A stretch of 64,000 nucleotides of DNA from Muricauda sp. SCSIO 64092. GTDB taxonomy: Bacteria > Bacteroidota > Bacteroidia > Flavobacteriales > Flavobacteriaceae. The notes beneath the pieces were generated by a model. It did no database searches. It was not told the origin of the DNA and worked only from the letters and a program-made list of their open reading frames with translations. The position numbers were made by a program, and so were the translations under genes. Shown piece after piece: positions 9,588-19,817 of the stretch. Each line of letters starts with the position of its first letter. Position 1 is the stretch's first letter. The stretch is taken from NCBI RefSeq assembly GCF_023016285.1, contig NZ_CP095413.1, positions 5,625,804 to 5,689,803 of the forward strand, written 5' to 3'.

Positions 9588-11708
9588 ATGAGGCCAACCA
9601 TACTGATTCTTCTACTAATCCTTGCGTATGTTGCGTGCAATACTCCCGTTTCCGATAGTACCACGGTTGGGAATGCAACGGTTACCGATAGTGTAAACGT
9701 CTGGCTCAACTGGGTATCGGACAGCGCGGCTTTGACCAAGCCCCAGAAATCCAATTTGCTCCAAAAGGCCTATGTCCTGAGTTTAAAAAGTTCGGATAAG
9801 GTCTACAAAACCGAATCCCTGGCCAAAATCTCGTATCAAAGTCTCCTTATCAATGATTCCCTCAATTTTAGGGCGGCCAATGCCGAATTGCTGGAAGCGG
9901 CAAAAGCAATTGGGGATCACAAGGCCCATGGCCTGGCCCATTGGGATTTGGCGGACTTCCACAAAAACAAAACCCCGGACAGTGCCTATTACCAGTATCG
10001 GGAAGCCTATATCCAGTTCTCCAGGGCCGATCTGGAAGGGACCCACAGGGACTACCCCGCCCGGATGCTGTACGCCATGGCTAACGTTAAGGAAAAAAGC
10101 AAGGATTATGTGGGGGCGGAGCAAGATGCCATAAAGGCCATTGCACTGTTTAAGGAATTCGACTCCAAGGAATACCTATTCAATAGTTACGACCTGCTGG
10201 GTATTATCCAAAACGGATTGGAAAAATTTGACAAGGCCCTGGAATACCACCTAAAGTCACAGACCTATATCAAATCCATCGCACCCAATAAGCGTTATGA
10301 ATTTAGGATACGGACTACCAATAACATTGCTTCCACCTACTTAAGAAGCAAGAATTATGGGAAAGCTTCGGAAATGTTCAATTATTTAAAACAGGAAGAC
10401 AGTCTATATTCTAAAAACCCGAAGCTCTATTCCCGAGTGTTGGCCAGCAGTGCCTATAGTGATTTTAAGAACGGTAGTACCGATTACACGAACCTTCTTG
10501 ATCAAATCACCAAATCCACCACCATTCTGGACAGTTTGGATAACCGCTATGTCCAGGCCAGAAACCATCAATTTATAGCGGAAATTCTGGCAAGCCGGGG
10601 AGATTCGGTCCAAGCGGTACAAAGCGGGTTGCGGGCCATAGAAATTGCCAAAGAGACCCAAAACAACGACCGTTTGTTGAGTTCCCTTAAATTGCTGACC
10701 ACCCTGGACAAACGAAACAGTGCCGCCCATGCCAAGGCCTATTTTAATCTCAGCGAGAAACTTCACCTGGAGGAGCGGGCCATACAGGATAAATTTGCGC
10801 GCATCCAAATGGAGACCGATCAAATCATCGAAAAAAACGAATCGCTGGCCAAGCGAACACAGCTATTGGCTGGGATTTCCATTGGGCTTTTGATCGTTTG
10901 CATCGGGATTTTTATCATCATTTCCCAACGGATCAGTAACCAGCGGTTAAAGTTCAACCAAAAACAACAGGAGAGCAATCAAGAAATCTACAGTCTTATG
11001 CTGGCCCAGCACGGTAAAATGGAAGAGGGCAAAAAATCCGAACAAAAAAGGGTTTCCGAAGAACTCCACGACGGAATTTTGGGCCAAATGCTGGGCATAC
11101 GACTGGTCCTAAGCGGATTGAACGAACGCGACGATCCCTCTGCCATTGAACAACGTGCGGAACTCATCGTAAAACTTCAGGAATTGGAAGAGGAAATCAG
11201 GACCATTTCCCATGAGCTCAGTGCGGCGGCCTACAAAAAGGTGCACAATTTTATTCTTTCCATAAAGGATTTGGTAAAAACGGTACAACAATCCTCCGAT
11301 ATCGCCATACACTTTGAATATGCGGATACCTTTGACTGGGATGGCCTGGATAGTGACATTAAAATCAATACCTATAGAATTACCCAGGAATTGTTACAGA
11401 ACTCCGTAAAACATGCCAAATGCAAAAACATTAGGGTGGCTTTCCTGAAAAACAAAAATTTACTACATTTAACAATACAGGACGATGGAATCGGTTTTGG
11501 AAAGTCCAAAGGGAAAAGAGGTATTGGGCTAAAAAATATTAATTCACGTGTTGAAAAGATGGGGGCAACGTTTGCTATTGAGAGCGAATCTTCAATGGGA
11601 ACGACGGTCAATATCAAAATCCCGAACATCGATTTAAAACAACGTCATCCAAAACCCAAAACCATACGTACCACTGTTGCAGATGCACAATTCATAGATA
11701 AGGGATGA
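9588..11708 (+). CDS. TPR-containing sensor histidine kinase (HisKA_3 type)
   Basis: The ATG at 9588 gives 706 residues; the frame runs upstream into the terminator. The N-terminus has a lipobox-like signal (LAYVAC). Residues about 60-410 are helical repeats of TPR type. A membrane helix follows at about 424-446, then a coiled segment, a HisKA_3 dimerisation box with the phospho-accepting histidine H494 (in SEELHDGI), and an ATPase domain (ELLQNSVKHAK as N-box, DDGIGFG, GIGLKNI). It should sense an extracytoplasmic signal through the TPR region and phosphorylate the overlapping NarL/LuxR-type regulator. The combination of lipobox and a later membrane helix is odd; the signal may instead stay uncleaved as a first membrane anchor. 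Confidence 0.9.
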   Translation: MRPTILILLLILAYVACNTPVSDSTTVGNATVTDSVNVWLNWVSDSAALTKPQKSNLLQKAYVLSLKSSDKVYKTESLAKISYQSLLINDSLNFRAANAELLEAAKAIGDHKAHGLAHWDLADFHKNKTPDSAYYQYREAYIQFSRADLEGTHRDYPARMLYAMANVKEKSKDYVGAEQDAIKAIALFKEFDSKEYLFNSYDLLGIIQNGLEKFDKALEYHLKSQTYIKSIAPNKRYEFRIRTTNNIASTYLRSKNYGKASEMFNYLKQEDSLYSKNPKLYSRVLASSAYSDFKNGSTDYTNLLDQITKSTTILDSLDNRYVQARNHQFIAEILASRGDSVQAVQSGLRAIEIAKETQNNDRLLSSLKLLTTLDKRNSAAHAKAYFNLSEKLHLEERAIQDKFARIQMETDQIIEKNESLAKRTQLLAGISIGLLIVCIGIFIIISQRISNQRLKFNQKQQESNQEIYSLMLAQHGKMEEGKKSEQKRVSEELHDGILGQMLGIRLVLSGLNERDDPSAIEQRAELIVKLQELEEEIRTISHELSAAAYKKVHNFILSIKDLVKTVQQSSDIAIHFEYADTFDWDGLDSDIKINTYRITQELLQNSVKHAKCKNIRVAFLKNKNLLHLTIQDDGIGFGKSKGKRGIGLKNINSRVEKMGATFAIESESSMGTTVNIKIPNIDLKQRHPKPKTIRTTVADAQFIDKG

Positions 11709-12373
11709 AAACACTTAGGATTTTAGCAGTTGACGATCATGAAATGACCATGTTGGGTTATAAGTTCATTTTGGAGCGGATTGTTTTTGATGACCACAAT
11801 ATTATTGTGGATACGGCCAATACCTATGAAGGTGGAAAGCAAAAGATAGAGGAATCACTCCATTCCTTTAAATACGATATTATATTTCTTGATGTGCAAC
11901 TGTTTCCTCCCAATGAGGAACAACCCAACAATGGTGAGGACCTGGGAATTTTGGCCAGAAAACTGGTTCCGGAATCCAAGATCATCTTCATGTCTTCCTT
12001 TAGTGACAACTATCGCATAAACAGTATCCTGAAATCGGTGGACCCGGATGGATACATGGTAAAGACGGATATTGACCCCAAATCCCTGGAGCAGGCCGTT
12101 AAAACAGTGACCACCCAACCGCCGTACTATTCTTCCAAAGCCCTGGGGGCCATCCGCAAAAAAATGTCCAATGATATTACATTGGACGAAAACGATAAAA
12201 AAATTCTCTACCACCTGTCCATTGGTACCAAAACCAAGGATTTGGAGAAACATATAGAACTTTCCTCCTCCTCCATTGAAAATAGAAAGCGACATTTAAA
12301 ATCCCTTTTTGGTACCGAAAAGGAAAACGACCTTGCTTTGATTCTTGCAGCCAAGAACAGGGGTTTTATATAG
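11705..12373 (+). CDS. Response regulator, NarL/LuxR-like
   Basis: 222 residues, starting in an ATGA overlap with the kinase stop, so the two are translationally coupled. The receiver domain has the acidic pair D10/D11 and phospho-acceptor D63 (IIFLDVQL); the switch Ser/Thr lies in IIFMSSFSD and the conserved lysine in YMVKTDI. After a linker, residues about 165-222 form a helix-turn-helix of LuxR type, though the usual GxSxKEIA pattern is replaced by GTKTKDLEKHIELSSSSIE. It should control genes in response to the adjacent kinase. The target genes cannot be read from sequence. Confidence 0.88.
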   Translation: MKTLRILAVDDHEMTMLGYKFILERIVFDDHNIIVDTANTYEGGKQKIEESLHSFKYDIIFLDVQLFPPNEEQPNNGEDLGILARKLVPESKIIFMSSFSDNYRINSILKSVDPDGYMVKTDIDPKSLEQAVKTVTTQPPYYSSKALGAIRKKMSNDITLDENDKKILYHLSIGTKTKDLEKHIELSSSSIENRKRHLKSLFGTEKENDLALILAAKNRGFI

Positions 12374-12558
12374 GCAGTTCATGATTTGATTTTCACGGTT
12401 CAATAGGGGCTTTATACCGTTCAAAGCTATTTATTTAACATTTTTTTAACAAAAAATCAATAATTTTCTAGGTAAACCCCAGTTTTTTTAAGGGAAAACT
12501 TCAATTATTCCTTAATCATTCATTCTAACTTCGAAGTACAATTCAAAAGGTATAGCAA

Positions 12559-13212
12559 ATGTCAACGTCGAAAAAGTCAAATGACTTCATACAGAATAGT
12601 GCTTTTGATTCCGCGAAGCTAGCCGGACTGGCAAGCTTAAAACGTATTTTAGAACGTGATTTCTTTTGTGAGACCACTATTGATGTATTTGCCCACAATG
12701 ATAAAAAAGTTGACTTGGTCATTCATCTGTATTGTAATTATGGGTTAACGGAAAGTCTGTTCCACTTGAACAATGGTACTTGGGGAAGCTTTCGGAATGC
12801 CATTTCAGGTGATGTAAAGACCTCCCCTTTTCAAGCTGCGCTCTGGGAACTGGAATCCACCACCAATACCATTTTTGATATTAAGGAACTTTCCATCCAC
12901 TTACGGGATACCTCCATAATCATCTACAAATTGCCAAACCAGCAAATACAGGATAATTTGGAATCCATCCTGGATTTTGTGAGCGGAAATTTTGTGTATT
13001 TCACCAGGGGGCTCTCCCAAATGCCCTATGAAATCTTTGTTCCCATTCACGAAGAAACCAAAAACAGTTTTTCGCATTCGGACGGAAAATCCAAATACCT
13101 TCAGTTTTGGGGCATCTATTTTGAGGGAGATGATGATTTACAGGTATACGATGTCACCAATAAAACCATAATTGAGCAAAGTGACTCTTTTCTTTTGAAC
13201 TACTGGGAATAG
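12559..13212 (+). CDS. Unrecognised cytoplasmic protein, 217 residues
   Basis: No signal peptide, membrane helix or known catalytic motif is seen. The protein is a mix of helices and strands with an acidic end ([20 protein letters not shown]). It begins 185 bases after the response regulator gene. The gap is AT-rich and carries TAACTTCG, a one-mismatch promoter box, about 30 bases before the ATG, so it probably has its own promoter. It converges with glyA and overlaps its last 13 bases. Codon use resembles its neighbours, so it looks like a native gene of unknown role. Confidence 0.75.
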   Translation: MSTSKKSNDFIQNSAFDSAKLAGLASLKRILERDFFCETTIDVFAHNDKKVDLVIHLYCNYGLTESLFHLNNGTWGSFRNAISGDVKTSPFQAALWELESTTNTIFDIKELSIHLRDTSIIIYKLPNQQIQDNLESILDFVSGNFVYFTRGLSQMPYEIFVPIHEETKNSFSHSDGKSKYLQFWGIYFEGDDDLQVYDVTNKTIIEQSDSFLLNYWE

Positions 13213-14504
13213 CTTTTTTTGCCCAGTTCTTGATATTGAAATAAAGGCCTTGGGGACATCATTTCATTAATGGCGTCCTTTATTTTGGAAATGCCCTCTT
13301 CATCATCGGGTTCATTGACCACCCGATCGATAAAGGAGACGATGGTTTCCATATCCTGTTCTTTCAAGCCCCGTGTGGTAACGGCCGGGGTTCCCAATCG
13401 AATCCCTGAAGTGATAAAAGGGGATTTATCGTCAAAAGGGACCATATTCTTATTGGCGGTAATATCTGCCCGTTCCAATGCTTTTTCGGCATCCTTTCCA
13501 GTAATTCCCTTGTTCCGCAGATCAATCAACACCATATGGTTATCGGTTCCGCCGGATATTACTTTATAGCCCCGGTTCACCAAGGCACTGGACAAGGCCT
13601 CCGCATTTTTCTTGACCTGGATCATATAATGCAAAAAATGGTCCTCCAATGCTTCGCCAAAAGCTATTGCCTTTGCGGCAATAATGTGTTCCAGGGGTCC
13701 GCCTTGATTTCCGGGAAACACGGCCAAATCCAAAAGTCCCGACATTTTTCTAAGATTCCCGTTCTTTAATCGTATCCCGAAGGGATTTTCAAAATTCTCG
13801 CCCATTAAAATGAGGCCTCCCCTAGGGCCGCGAAGGGTTTTATGGGTGGTTGTGGTAACGATATGGCAATGCGGCATGGGATCATTAAGAATGCCTTTGG
13901 CAATGAGTCCGGATGGATGGGAAATATCCGCCAACAGCAGTGCATTCACACTATCCGCAATCTCCCGAAATCGCTTAAAATCCATATCCCGACTATAGGC
14001 GGAGGCACCGGCAATGATCAATTTAGGTTTTTCGCGATCCGCAATTTCCTGGATCCCATCATAATCAAGCGTTCCCGTTTCCTCATCCACACCGTAAAAA
14101 ACAGGACGGTACAATTTCCCCGAAAAATTTACGGGCGAACCATGGGTGAGATGGCCACCATGGGACAGATCAAAGCCCAAAATGGTATCCCCGGGCTGCA
14201 AACAGGCATGGTATACGGCAGCATTGGCCTGGGAACCGGAGTGCGGTTGCACATTGGCATAAACGGCCCCAAAAAGTGTTTTGGCCCGTGTTATGGCCAA
14301 TTCCTCAACTTCATCCACTACTTCACAGCCACCATAATAGCGCTTTCCGGGATAACCCTCGGCATATTTGTTCGTTAAAACCGACCCCGCCGCCTCCATA
14401 ACTTGTGGGCTGGTAAAATTTTCCGAAGCTATCAGTTCAATTCCCCTGGTCTGTCGTTGTCTTTCCCTTTGGATAAGTTCAAATATCTGCTCGTCTCGTT
14501 GCAT
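13200..14504 (-). CDS. glyA: Serine hydroxymethyltransferase
   Basis: 434 residues, a normal length. This PLP enzyme interconverts serine and glycine while loading a one-carbon unit on tetrahydrofolate. Visible motifs: [10 protein letters not shown] (24-33), the YPGKRYYGG block (51-59), QPHSGSQAN (86-93), the D193/H196 cofactor region, and [14 protein letters not shown] with the PLP lysine K222. A promoter box lies 23 bases before the ATG. It is a single cytoplasmic housekeeping gene, convergent with the unknown gene 12559-13212. Confidence 0.97.
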   Translation of the reverse strand: MQRDEQIFELIQRERQRQTRGIELIASENFTSPQVMEAAGSVLTNKYAEGYPGKRYYGGCEVVDEVEELAITRAKTLFGAVYANVQPHSGSQANAAVYHACLQPGDTILGFDLSHGGHLTHGSPVNFSGKLYRPVFYGVDEETGTLDYDGIQEIADREKPKLIIAGASAYSRDMDFKRFREIADSVNALLLADISHPSGLIAKGILNDPMPHCHIVTTTTHKTLRGPRGGLILMGENFENPFGIRLKNGNLRKMSGLLDLAVFPGNQGGPLEHIIAAKAIAFGEALEDHFLHYMIQVKKNAEALSSALVNRGYKVISGGTDNHMVLIDLRNKGITGKDAEKALERADITANKNMVPFDDKSPFITSGIRLGTPAVTTRGLKEQDMETIVSFIDRVVNEPDDEEGISKIKDAINEMMSPRPLFQYQELGKKSYSQ

Positions 14505-14526
14505 TTTCCCGCTAAAAGTTAAGTGT

Positions 14527-14534
14527 CAAAAATA
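14527..14534 (-). promoter_or_regulatory. -7 promoter box of glyA
   Basis: On the minus strand this reads TATTTTTG, an exact TAnnTTTG box 22 bases before the glyA ATG. No good TTTG is at the standard upstream distance; a TTCG lies 24 bases away. Confidence 0.45.
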
Positions 14535-14752
14535 CAAATTGATCGCTCCTTTCCATCACGAATAATGCGGATTTGAAATAGACTTTTCAACCAAAAAGTC
14601 AACAATTGGCGCTACCTCCAAAACAAGGGAAAATCCAAAGAAAAGGTGTATTTCATCGATATTATACTACTGTTCAACCTTTTTCGTTTCTAAACTATAG
14701 CATTTTGGCACGCCAATTGAAAAATACGAATCAAACCATAAATCAAAAAGCC

Positions 14753-15940
14753 ATGAAAAAATCAGTACTGTCCATCATGTGCGCTGTACTCCTAGCTGCC
14801 TGTGGAGGGGTCAAGAAAACCCAACAGGCCTTAAACAGCGGCAACTATACGGTGGCCATTAACAGGGCCCTGAAAAACCTTAGGGAAAACAAGGCAAAAA
14901 AGGGAAATCAGGACTACGTTGTCCTTTTGGAGGAAGCTTTTGCCAAAAACGCCGAAAAAGAAATCAGCAGGATCAAGTTTTTGGAAAATGATGGCAATCC
15001 GGCCAATCTCATGGCCATTTATGAAGGATACTCCAATTTAAAGAACCTTCAGGAAAGGATACGACCCCTACTGCCCCTTCCCATTTATGACGAGGACAGG
15101 AATGCACGGTTCAAATTTGTGGATTATGACAATGCCATTTTAAACACCAAGGATGAGCTTTCCGCATATTTGTACGACAATGCCACCAATTTGCTTTCCA
15201 ATGCAAGAAATAAAATGGAATATAGAAGGGCCTATGATGATCTGAAGTATTTGGAGGACATCAACCCCGGATATGGGGATACGGCACAAAAAATGGACGA
15301 AGCCTATCAAAAAGGATTGGATTTTGTTAAAGTGGAATTGAAAAATAAAACCCAGCAAATCATCCCGGAACGATTGGAATCCGAATTATTGGATTTCAAC
15401 ACCTATGGCATCAATAACTTTTGGATGCAGTTCCATGCCAATCCCATGGACAATGTGAACTATGATTTCGCCATGGAACTGGACTTTAATCAAATCAATA
15501 TTTCCCCGGAACAGGTCAATGAAAGGCAGATTATTAAGGAGAAGGTGATCAAGGACGGGTTTGAATATGTCCTGGACGAAAACGGGAATGTTGCCAAGGA
15601 TAGCCTGGGTAACGACATCAAAGTGGACAAGCTCAAAACGGTTACCTGCAACTTTTATGAGTTTACCCAATTGAAAACGGCACAGATTGGCGCCAATGTT
15701 AGCTTCAAGGATTTAAGGAGCGGACAGGTCATCAACTCCTATCCCCTATCCAGTGAGTTTATTTTCCAACATATTTACGCAAATTTTGATGGAGATAGAA
15801 GGGCTTTGGACAATAACCTGGTGGCCTTACTGGATTTGGCCGCAGTTTCCTTTCCGACCAATGAACAGATGGTATATGATGCTGGTGAGGACCTAAAGGC
15901 GAGGTTGAAGGCCATTGTAAATCGCCACGAATTCAATTGA
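14753..15940 (+). CDS. Conserved lipoprotein of unknown function
   Basis: The ATG at 14753 begins a lipoprotein signal (LLAAC, cysteine 17) and is chosen over frame extensions up to 14606; 395 residues. The N-terminal half is helical with repeat-like segments (about 25-200) reminiscent of TPR helices. The C-terminal half is strand-rich and contains an acidic insertion (about 260-290). No enzyme motif is visible. It is likely periplasmic and membrane-anchored. A strong terminator follows 11 bases after the stop, so it forms a single-gene transcript. I do not recognise a named family. Confidence 0.8.
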   Translation: MKKSVLSIMCAVLLAACGGVKKTQQALNSGNYTVAINRALKNLRENKAKKGNQDYVVLLEEAFAKNAEKEISRIKFLENDGNPANLMAIYEGYSNLKNLQERIRPLLPLPIYDEDRNARFKFVDYDNAILNTKDELSAYLYDNATNLLSNARNKMEYRRAYDDLKYLEDINPGYGDTAQKMDEAYQKGLDFVKVELKNKTQQIIPERLESELLDFNTYGINNFWMQFHANPMDNVNYDFAMELDFNQINISPEQVNERQIIKEKVIKDGFEYVLDENGNVAKDSLGNDIKVDKLKTVTCNFYEFTQLKTAQIGANVSFKDLRSGQVINSYPLSSEFIFQHIYANFDGDRRALDNNLVALLDLAAVSFPTNEQMVYDAGEDLKARLKAIVNRHEFN

Positions 15941-15951
15941 TCATTCCATGG

Positions 15952-15977
15952 GTCCGGTCATCTGACCGGACTTTTTT
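15952..15977 (+). terminator. Terminator of the lipoprotein gene
   Basis: A 9-bp perfect stem (GTCCGGTCA / TGACCGGAC) with a 2-base gap and six T. The T-run overlaps the stop codon of the convergent ytxJ gene by two bases. Confidence 0.85.
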
Positions 15978-16371
15978 ATAGGAACCGTTCCAGGTCCACC
16001 TCAGTAATTGCCCCATGCGAGGTATGAAAAACGACGGCCCCATTTTTTACCACCAATAACTGTGGGGATTGGTGCACTACCTGAAAGCTGGCGGCAACCG
16101 CATTGGAAACATCCCTATGGGCATGCAAATCCAAAAAGTACAGATCAGCATTCCTTTCGTTAAAAGGATAGTTTCCGGTGAACATCCCCAACACCATTCT
16201 GCTGATGCCGCAAGTAGTGGAATGTTTAAAGATCAGTTGTGGTTTTTCCTTGGAACGTTCCTTAATTTCATTGAGTTGTTCCCGATCGTTCAGGGCAATC
16301 CAGGGTAGTCCCCCCTCTTCTTCCTTTACATCGTTTTTACCCCCCTTAAATAAACCTCCAAATAATCCCAT
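15976..16371 (-). CDS. ytxJ: Bacillithiol system redox-active protein YtxJ (bacilliredoxin)
   Basis: 131 residues. After a short Gly/Lys-rich start comes a thioredoxin-like fold: LIFKHSTTCGIS carries a single active cysteine (TCGIS, monothiol), followed by YFLDLHAHRDVSN and a cis-proline-like loop HQSPQLLVV. This matches YtxJ, a monothiol bacilliredoxin proposed to remove bacillithiol from oxidised proteins. Its presence suggests that the organism uses bacillithiol as its low-molecular-weight thiol, as is common in Flavobacteriaceae. A weak promoter (TTTG-N20-TAAATTTA at 16407-16376) lies just before the ATG. Confidence 0.88.
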   Translation of the reverse strand: MGLFGGLFKGGKNDVKEEEGGLPWIALNDREQLNEIKERSKEKPQLIFKHSTTCGISRMVLGMFTGNYPFNERNADLYFLDLHAHRDVSNAVAASFQVVHQSPQLLVVKNGAVVFHTSHGAITEVDLERFL

Positions 16372-16457
16372 GGTATAAATTTAGGGGTTCTGTCGTCCAA
16401 TATCAAAAATCATTACAACTGACTAAATGTCGTCTGTTTCCCAGCATTTAGCGCCAT

Positions 16458-16487
16458 TTTGTCTGATGCCGGGTATTGGTAAGGTTG
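16458..16487 (+). promoter_or_regulatory. Probable promoter of clpB
   Basis: TTTG (16458-16461), an 18-base spacer and TAAGGTTG (16480-16487), one mismatch from TAnnTTTG. The start would fall near 16492, about 20 bases before the ATG at 16514. It therefore supports that ATG over the longer open frame from 16427. Confidence 0.45.
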
Positions 16488-16513
16488 TTGAAATAGCAAT
16501 TCAAAAAGACGAT

Positions 16514-19114
16514 ATGAACTTCAACAACTTCACTATAAAATCACAGGAAGCCATACAACAGGCGCAACAGATTGCGCAAGGATATGGTCACCAACAAATA
16601 GAAAATGAACACCTGTTCAAGGCCATTGCCGAGGTGGACCAGAATGTCCTGCCCTTTTTGCTTAAAAAATTGGATGTCAACAACAATTTGGTCAATCAGG
16701 TAATCGACAAGGAATTGGAGAATTTCCCCAAAGTCTCGGGAGGGGAAATCATGGTATCCCGCGAAGCCGGTAAATCCCTTAATGAAGCCAGTATTATTGC
16801 GAAAAAAATGGAAGATGAGTATGTGTCCATTGAACACTTGTTACTTGCCATTTTTAAATCGAAAAGTAAAATCGCCCAGATACTAAAGGACAATGGGGTC
16901 TCGGAAAAAGGACTGACGGCGGCAATAACCGAACTCCGGAAAGGCGGTAACGTAACCTCCCAAAGCGCCGAAGACACCTATAATTCGCTTCAGAAGTATG
17001 CACGCAACCTCAATGAATTGGCCGACTCCGGAAAGTTGGACCCCGTTATTGGCCGGGATGAGGAGATCAGACGGGTACTACAAATCCTATCCAGGAGAAC
17101 AAAAAACAATCCCATGCTGGTAGGAGAACCTGGAGTGGGTAAAACCGCAATAGCAGAAGGTTTGGCCCATCGAATAGTACAGGGGGACGTTCCCGAAAAC
17201 CTAAAGGAAAAAACCATTTATTCCCTGGATATGGGTGCTTTGATAGCGGGCGCCAAATACAAGGGTGAATTTGAGGAGCGTTTAAAATCAGTCATTAAAG
17301 AGGTTACCACTTCGGATGGATCCATAGTATTGTTTATTGATGAAATTCACACTTTGGTCGGGGCCGGAGGTGGCCAAGGGGCCATGGATGCGGCAAACAT
17401 CTTAAAACCTGCGCTTGCCAGGGGCGAGTTAAGGGCGATTGGGGCCACAACCTTGGATGAATACCAGAAATATTTTGAAAAGGACAAGGCGTTGGAAAGA
17501 AGGTTTCAAAAAGTAGTGGTGGATGAGCCCGATACCGAAAGTGCCATTTCCATTCTTAGGGGTATCAAGGAGAAATACGAAGCCCACCACAAGGTACGTA
17601 TTATGGATGAAGCGGTCATTTCGGCCGTGGAACTGTCCCAGCGGTACATCACCAATCGGTTTTTACCGGATAAGGCCATTGATTTGATGGACGAAGCGGC
17701 ATCCAAACTCCGTATGGAAATCAATTCAAAGCCCGAGGAATTGGATGCGCTTGACCGAAAAATCATGCAGTTGGAAATTGAAATTGAAGCCATAAAGCGG
17801 GAGAACGATGAAACCAAGCTTAAATCCTTAAATCTGGAATTGGCAAACCTTAAAGAGGAGCGAAATGAAATCTTCGCACAGTGGGAAGGTGAAAAGTCCG
17901 TTGTGGATACCATCCAAAAGACCAAACAGGATATTGAGAACTATAAATTGGAGGCCGAGCGGGCAGAACGCAATGGGGACTACGGAAAAGTAGCCGAACT
18001 TCGCTATGGAAAAATAAAGGAAGCGCAAGAGTCCCTGGAAAAATTACAACAAGAACTTAAAGCGCAACAAACCGCAGGAACCCTGATCAAAGAAGAGGTG
18101 ACCAACGAGGATATTGCGGAAGTAGTGGCCAAATGGACCGGAATTCCCGTTACCAAAATGTTACAAAGTGAACGGGACAAACTATTGCAACTGGAATCCG
18201 TACTGCACCAACGGGTGGTTGGCCAGGAGGAGGCCATTGAAGCCGTTTCCGATGCCATTCGCAGAAGTAGGGCCGGCCTCCAGGATGTCAAAAAACCTAT
18301 TGGCTCCTTTCTCTTTCTGGGAACCACGGGAGTGGGAAAAACGGAATTGGCAAAAACCCTGGCAGCTTATTTATTTGATGATGAAAATGCGATGACCCGT
18401 ATTGATATGAGTGAATACCAAGAACGGCACGCTGTAAGTAGATTGGTGGGTGCGCCCCCGGGATATGTAGGATACGATGAAGGTGGACAATTGACCGAAG
18501 CGGTTAGAAGAAGACCCTATTCGGTGGTCTTACTGGATGAAATTGAAAAAGCACATCCTGACACTTTTAACATTCTACTCCAGGTTTTGGACGAAGGAAG
18601 GTTAACCGACAATAAAGGTCGCGTAGCCGATTTTAAAAACGCCATCATTATCATGACGAGTAATATGGGAAGCCATATCATCCAGGAGAAGTTCGAAAAC
18701 TCCAATGATATTTACAGTGCCACGGAAGCTGCTCGTATTGAGGTTTTGGGGCTTTTACGGAAAACCATACGCCCTGAGTTTTTGAACCGGATCGATGACA
18801 TCATCATGTTCACCCCATTGAGCAAAAAGGATATCACAAAAATTGTTGGTCTACAGTTGGAACAATTAAAAAAGCGACTGTCCACACAAAATATCACTTT
18901 GGATGCTACCGAAGAGGCCGTACAGTATTTGTCCCAAAAAGGATACGACCCCCAATATGGAGCACGCCCCATTAAAAGGTTGATTCAGAAGGAAGTCCTC
19001 AATAAACTCTCCAAAGAACTTTTAAAGGGAACCATTAAAAGTGAAAGCATCATTCTTCTGGACTCGTTTGATGACGGTTTGGTCTTTAGAAATCAAAGTG
19101 AGGTTGCGGTTTAA
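16514..19114 (+). CDS. clpB: ATP-dependent chaperone ClpB
   Basis: The ATG at 16514 starts the canonical MNFNNFTIKSQEA N-terminus; 866 residues, normal for ClpB. Domains in order: Clp N-terminal double repeat (1-145), first AAA+ module with Walker A GEPGVGKT (about 203-210), a long coiled-coil M domain (about 405-530), and a second AAA+ module with Walker A GTTGVGKT (about 603). The M domain separates it from ClpA and ClpC. It disaggregates heat-damaged proteins with DnaK in the cytoplasm. A candidate vegetative-type promoter precedes it and a strong terminator follows, so it is a single-gene transcript. Confidence 0.97.
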   Translation: MNFNNFTIKSQEAIQQAQQIAQGYGHQQIENEHLFKAIAEVDQNVLPFLLKKLDVNNNLVNQVIDKELENFPKVSGGEIMVSREAGKSLNEASIIAKKMEDEYVSIEHLLLAIFKSKSKIAQILKDNGVSEKGLTAAITELRKGGNVTSQSAEDTYNSLQKYARNLNELADSGKLDPVIGRDEEIRRVLQILSRRTKNNPMLVGEPGVGKTAIAEGLAHRIVQGDVPENLKEKTIYSLDMGALIAGAKYKGEFEERLKSVIKEVTTSDGSIVLFIDEIHTLVGAGGGQGAMDAANILKPALARGELRAIGATTLDEYQKYFEKDKALERRFQKVVVDEPDTESAISILRGIKEKYEAHHKVRIMDEAVISAVELSQRYITNRFLPDKAIDLMDEAASKLRMEINSKPEELDALDRKIMQLEIEIEAIKRENDETKLKSLNLELANLKEERNEIFAQWEGEKSVVDTIQKTKQDIENYKLEAERAERNGDYGKVAELRYGKIKEAQESLEKLQQELKAQQTAGTLIKEEVTNEDIAEVVAKWTGIPVTKMLQSERDKLLQLESVLHQRVVGQEEAIEAVSDAIRRSRAGLQDVKKPIGSFLFLGTTGVGKTELAKTLAAYLFDDENAMTRIDMSEYQERHAVSRLVGAPPGYVGYDEGGQLTEAVRRRPYSVVLLDEIEKAHPDTFNILLQVLDEGRLTDNKGRVADFKNAIIIMTSNMGSHIIQEKFENSNDIYSATEAARIEVLGLLRKTIRPEFLNRIDDIIMFTPLSKKDITKIVGLQLEQLKKRLSTQNITLDATEEAVQYLSQKGYDPQYGARPIKRLIQKEVLNKLSKELLKGTIKSESIILLDSFDDGLVFRNQSEVAV

Positions 19115-19130
19115 GCATATGGATTACGGT

Positions 19131-19161
19131 AAAAAGGGCGGTCCATGGACCGCCCTTTTTT
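19131..19161 (+). terminator. Terminator of clpB
   Basis: A near-perfect palindrome, AAAAAGGGCGGTCC followed by its complement ending CCGCCCTTTTTT, 17 bases after the clpB stop. Confidence 0.9.
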
Positions 19162-19213
19162 AGTTATACCATCCAGTATATAATTTTCATATCTTAGCCT
19201 AAAACACAGACCT

Positions 19214-19807
19214 ATGTCCTCAAAAGCCGAACGGACCACAAAATATATCATAGAGACGGTAGCCCCTATTTTTACCAAACACGGTTATGTAGGTACCAGT
19301 ATGAGTCATTTGACCGAAGCCACCGGCCTCACCAAAGGGGCAATCTATGGGAACTTTGAGAACAAGGAGGCATTGGCCCTCTCCGCTTTTGAATATAACA
19401 GAAACCAATTGCTCACCAAATTTGATGAACTCCTATCAGTAGAGGGAAGTGCCATGGACAAAATCCACTCCCTACTGGGTTTCTATAGACAGTATGATGT
19501 ATTTACCATGCCCATGGGGGGCTGTCCTATATTGAGCGTGGGGGTGGACGCGCAAAACAACAACAAATTGTTGGTGGCCGCCTGTCACGAAACGCTCAAT
19601 GAACTGGAAGGGAAAATTGCGCTGGTTTTGGAAAATGGTGTAAAAGCGGGTGAAATCAAAATTCCTGTTCCTCCCCTTCAATTTGCGAAACAACTGTACA
19701 CCATGCTCAGTGGGGCCGTTGCCATGGCCACAATGACCAAGGACCGAAAATATTTGGTCAACACTGTGGCGTATTTAATCCATTTGGTGGACAACGAAGT
19801 AAAATAG
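19214..19807 (+). CDS. TetR/AcrR family transcriptional regulator
   Basis: 197 residues. Residues about 8-55 form the TetR helix-turn-helix (APIFTKHGYVGTSMSHLTEATGLTKGAIYGNFENKEAL). The C-terminal part is an all-helical ligand-binding domain resembling the YcdC/TetR_C subgroup (PMGGCPILSVGVDA). It probably represses a nearby or distant operon until an inducer binds. No operator-like inverted repeat is obvious in the short gap before the gene, and no efflux genes adjoin it, so the target is unknown. It converges with the PorP-like gene with a 10-base gap. Confidence 0.9.
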   Translation: MSSKAERTTKYIIETVAPIFTKHGYVGTSMSHLTEATGLTKGAIYGNFENKEALALSAFEYNRNQLLTKFDELLSVEGSAMDKIHSLLGFYRQYDVFTMPMGGCPILSVGVDAQNNNKLLVAACHETLNELEGKIALVLENGVKAGEIKIPVPPLQFAKQLYTMLSGAVAMATMTKDRKYLVNTVAYLIHLVDNEVK

Positions 19808-19817
19808 ATGGTTCCAA

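Noticed and set aside
16427..16513. N-terminal extension of ClpB
   Set aside because: The family start is MNFNNFT at 16514, and the candidate promoter lies inside the extension.
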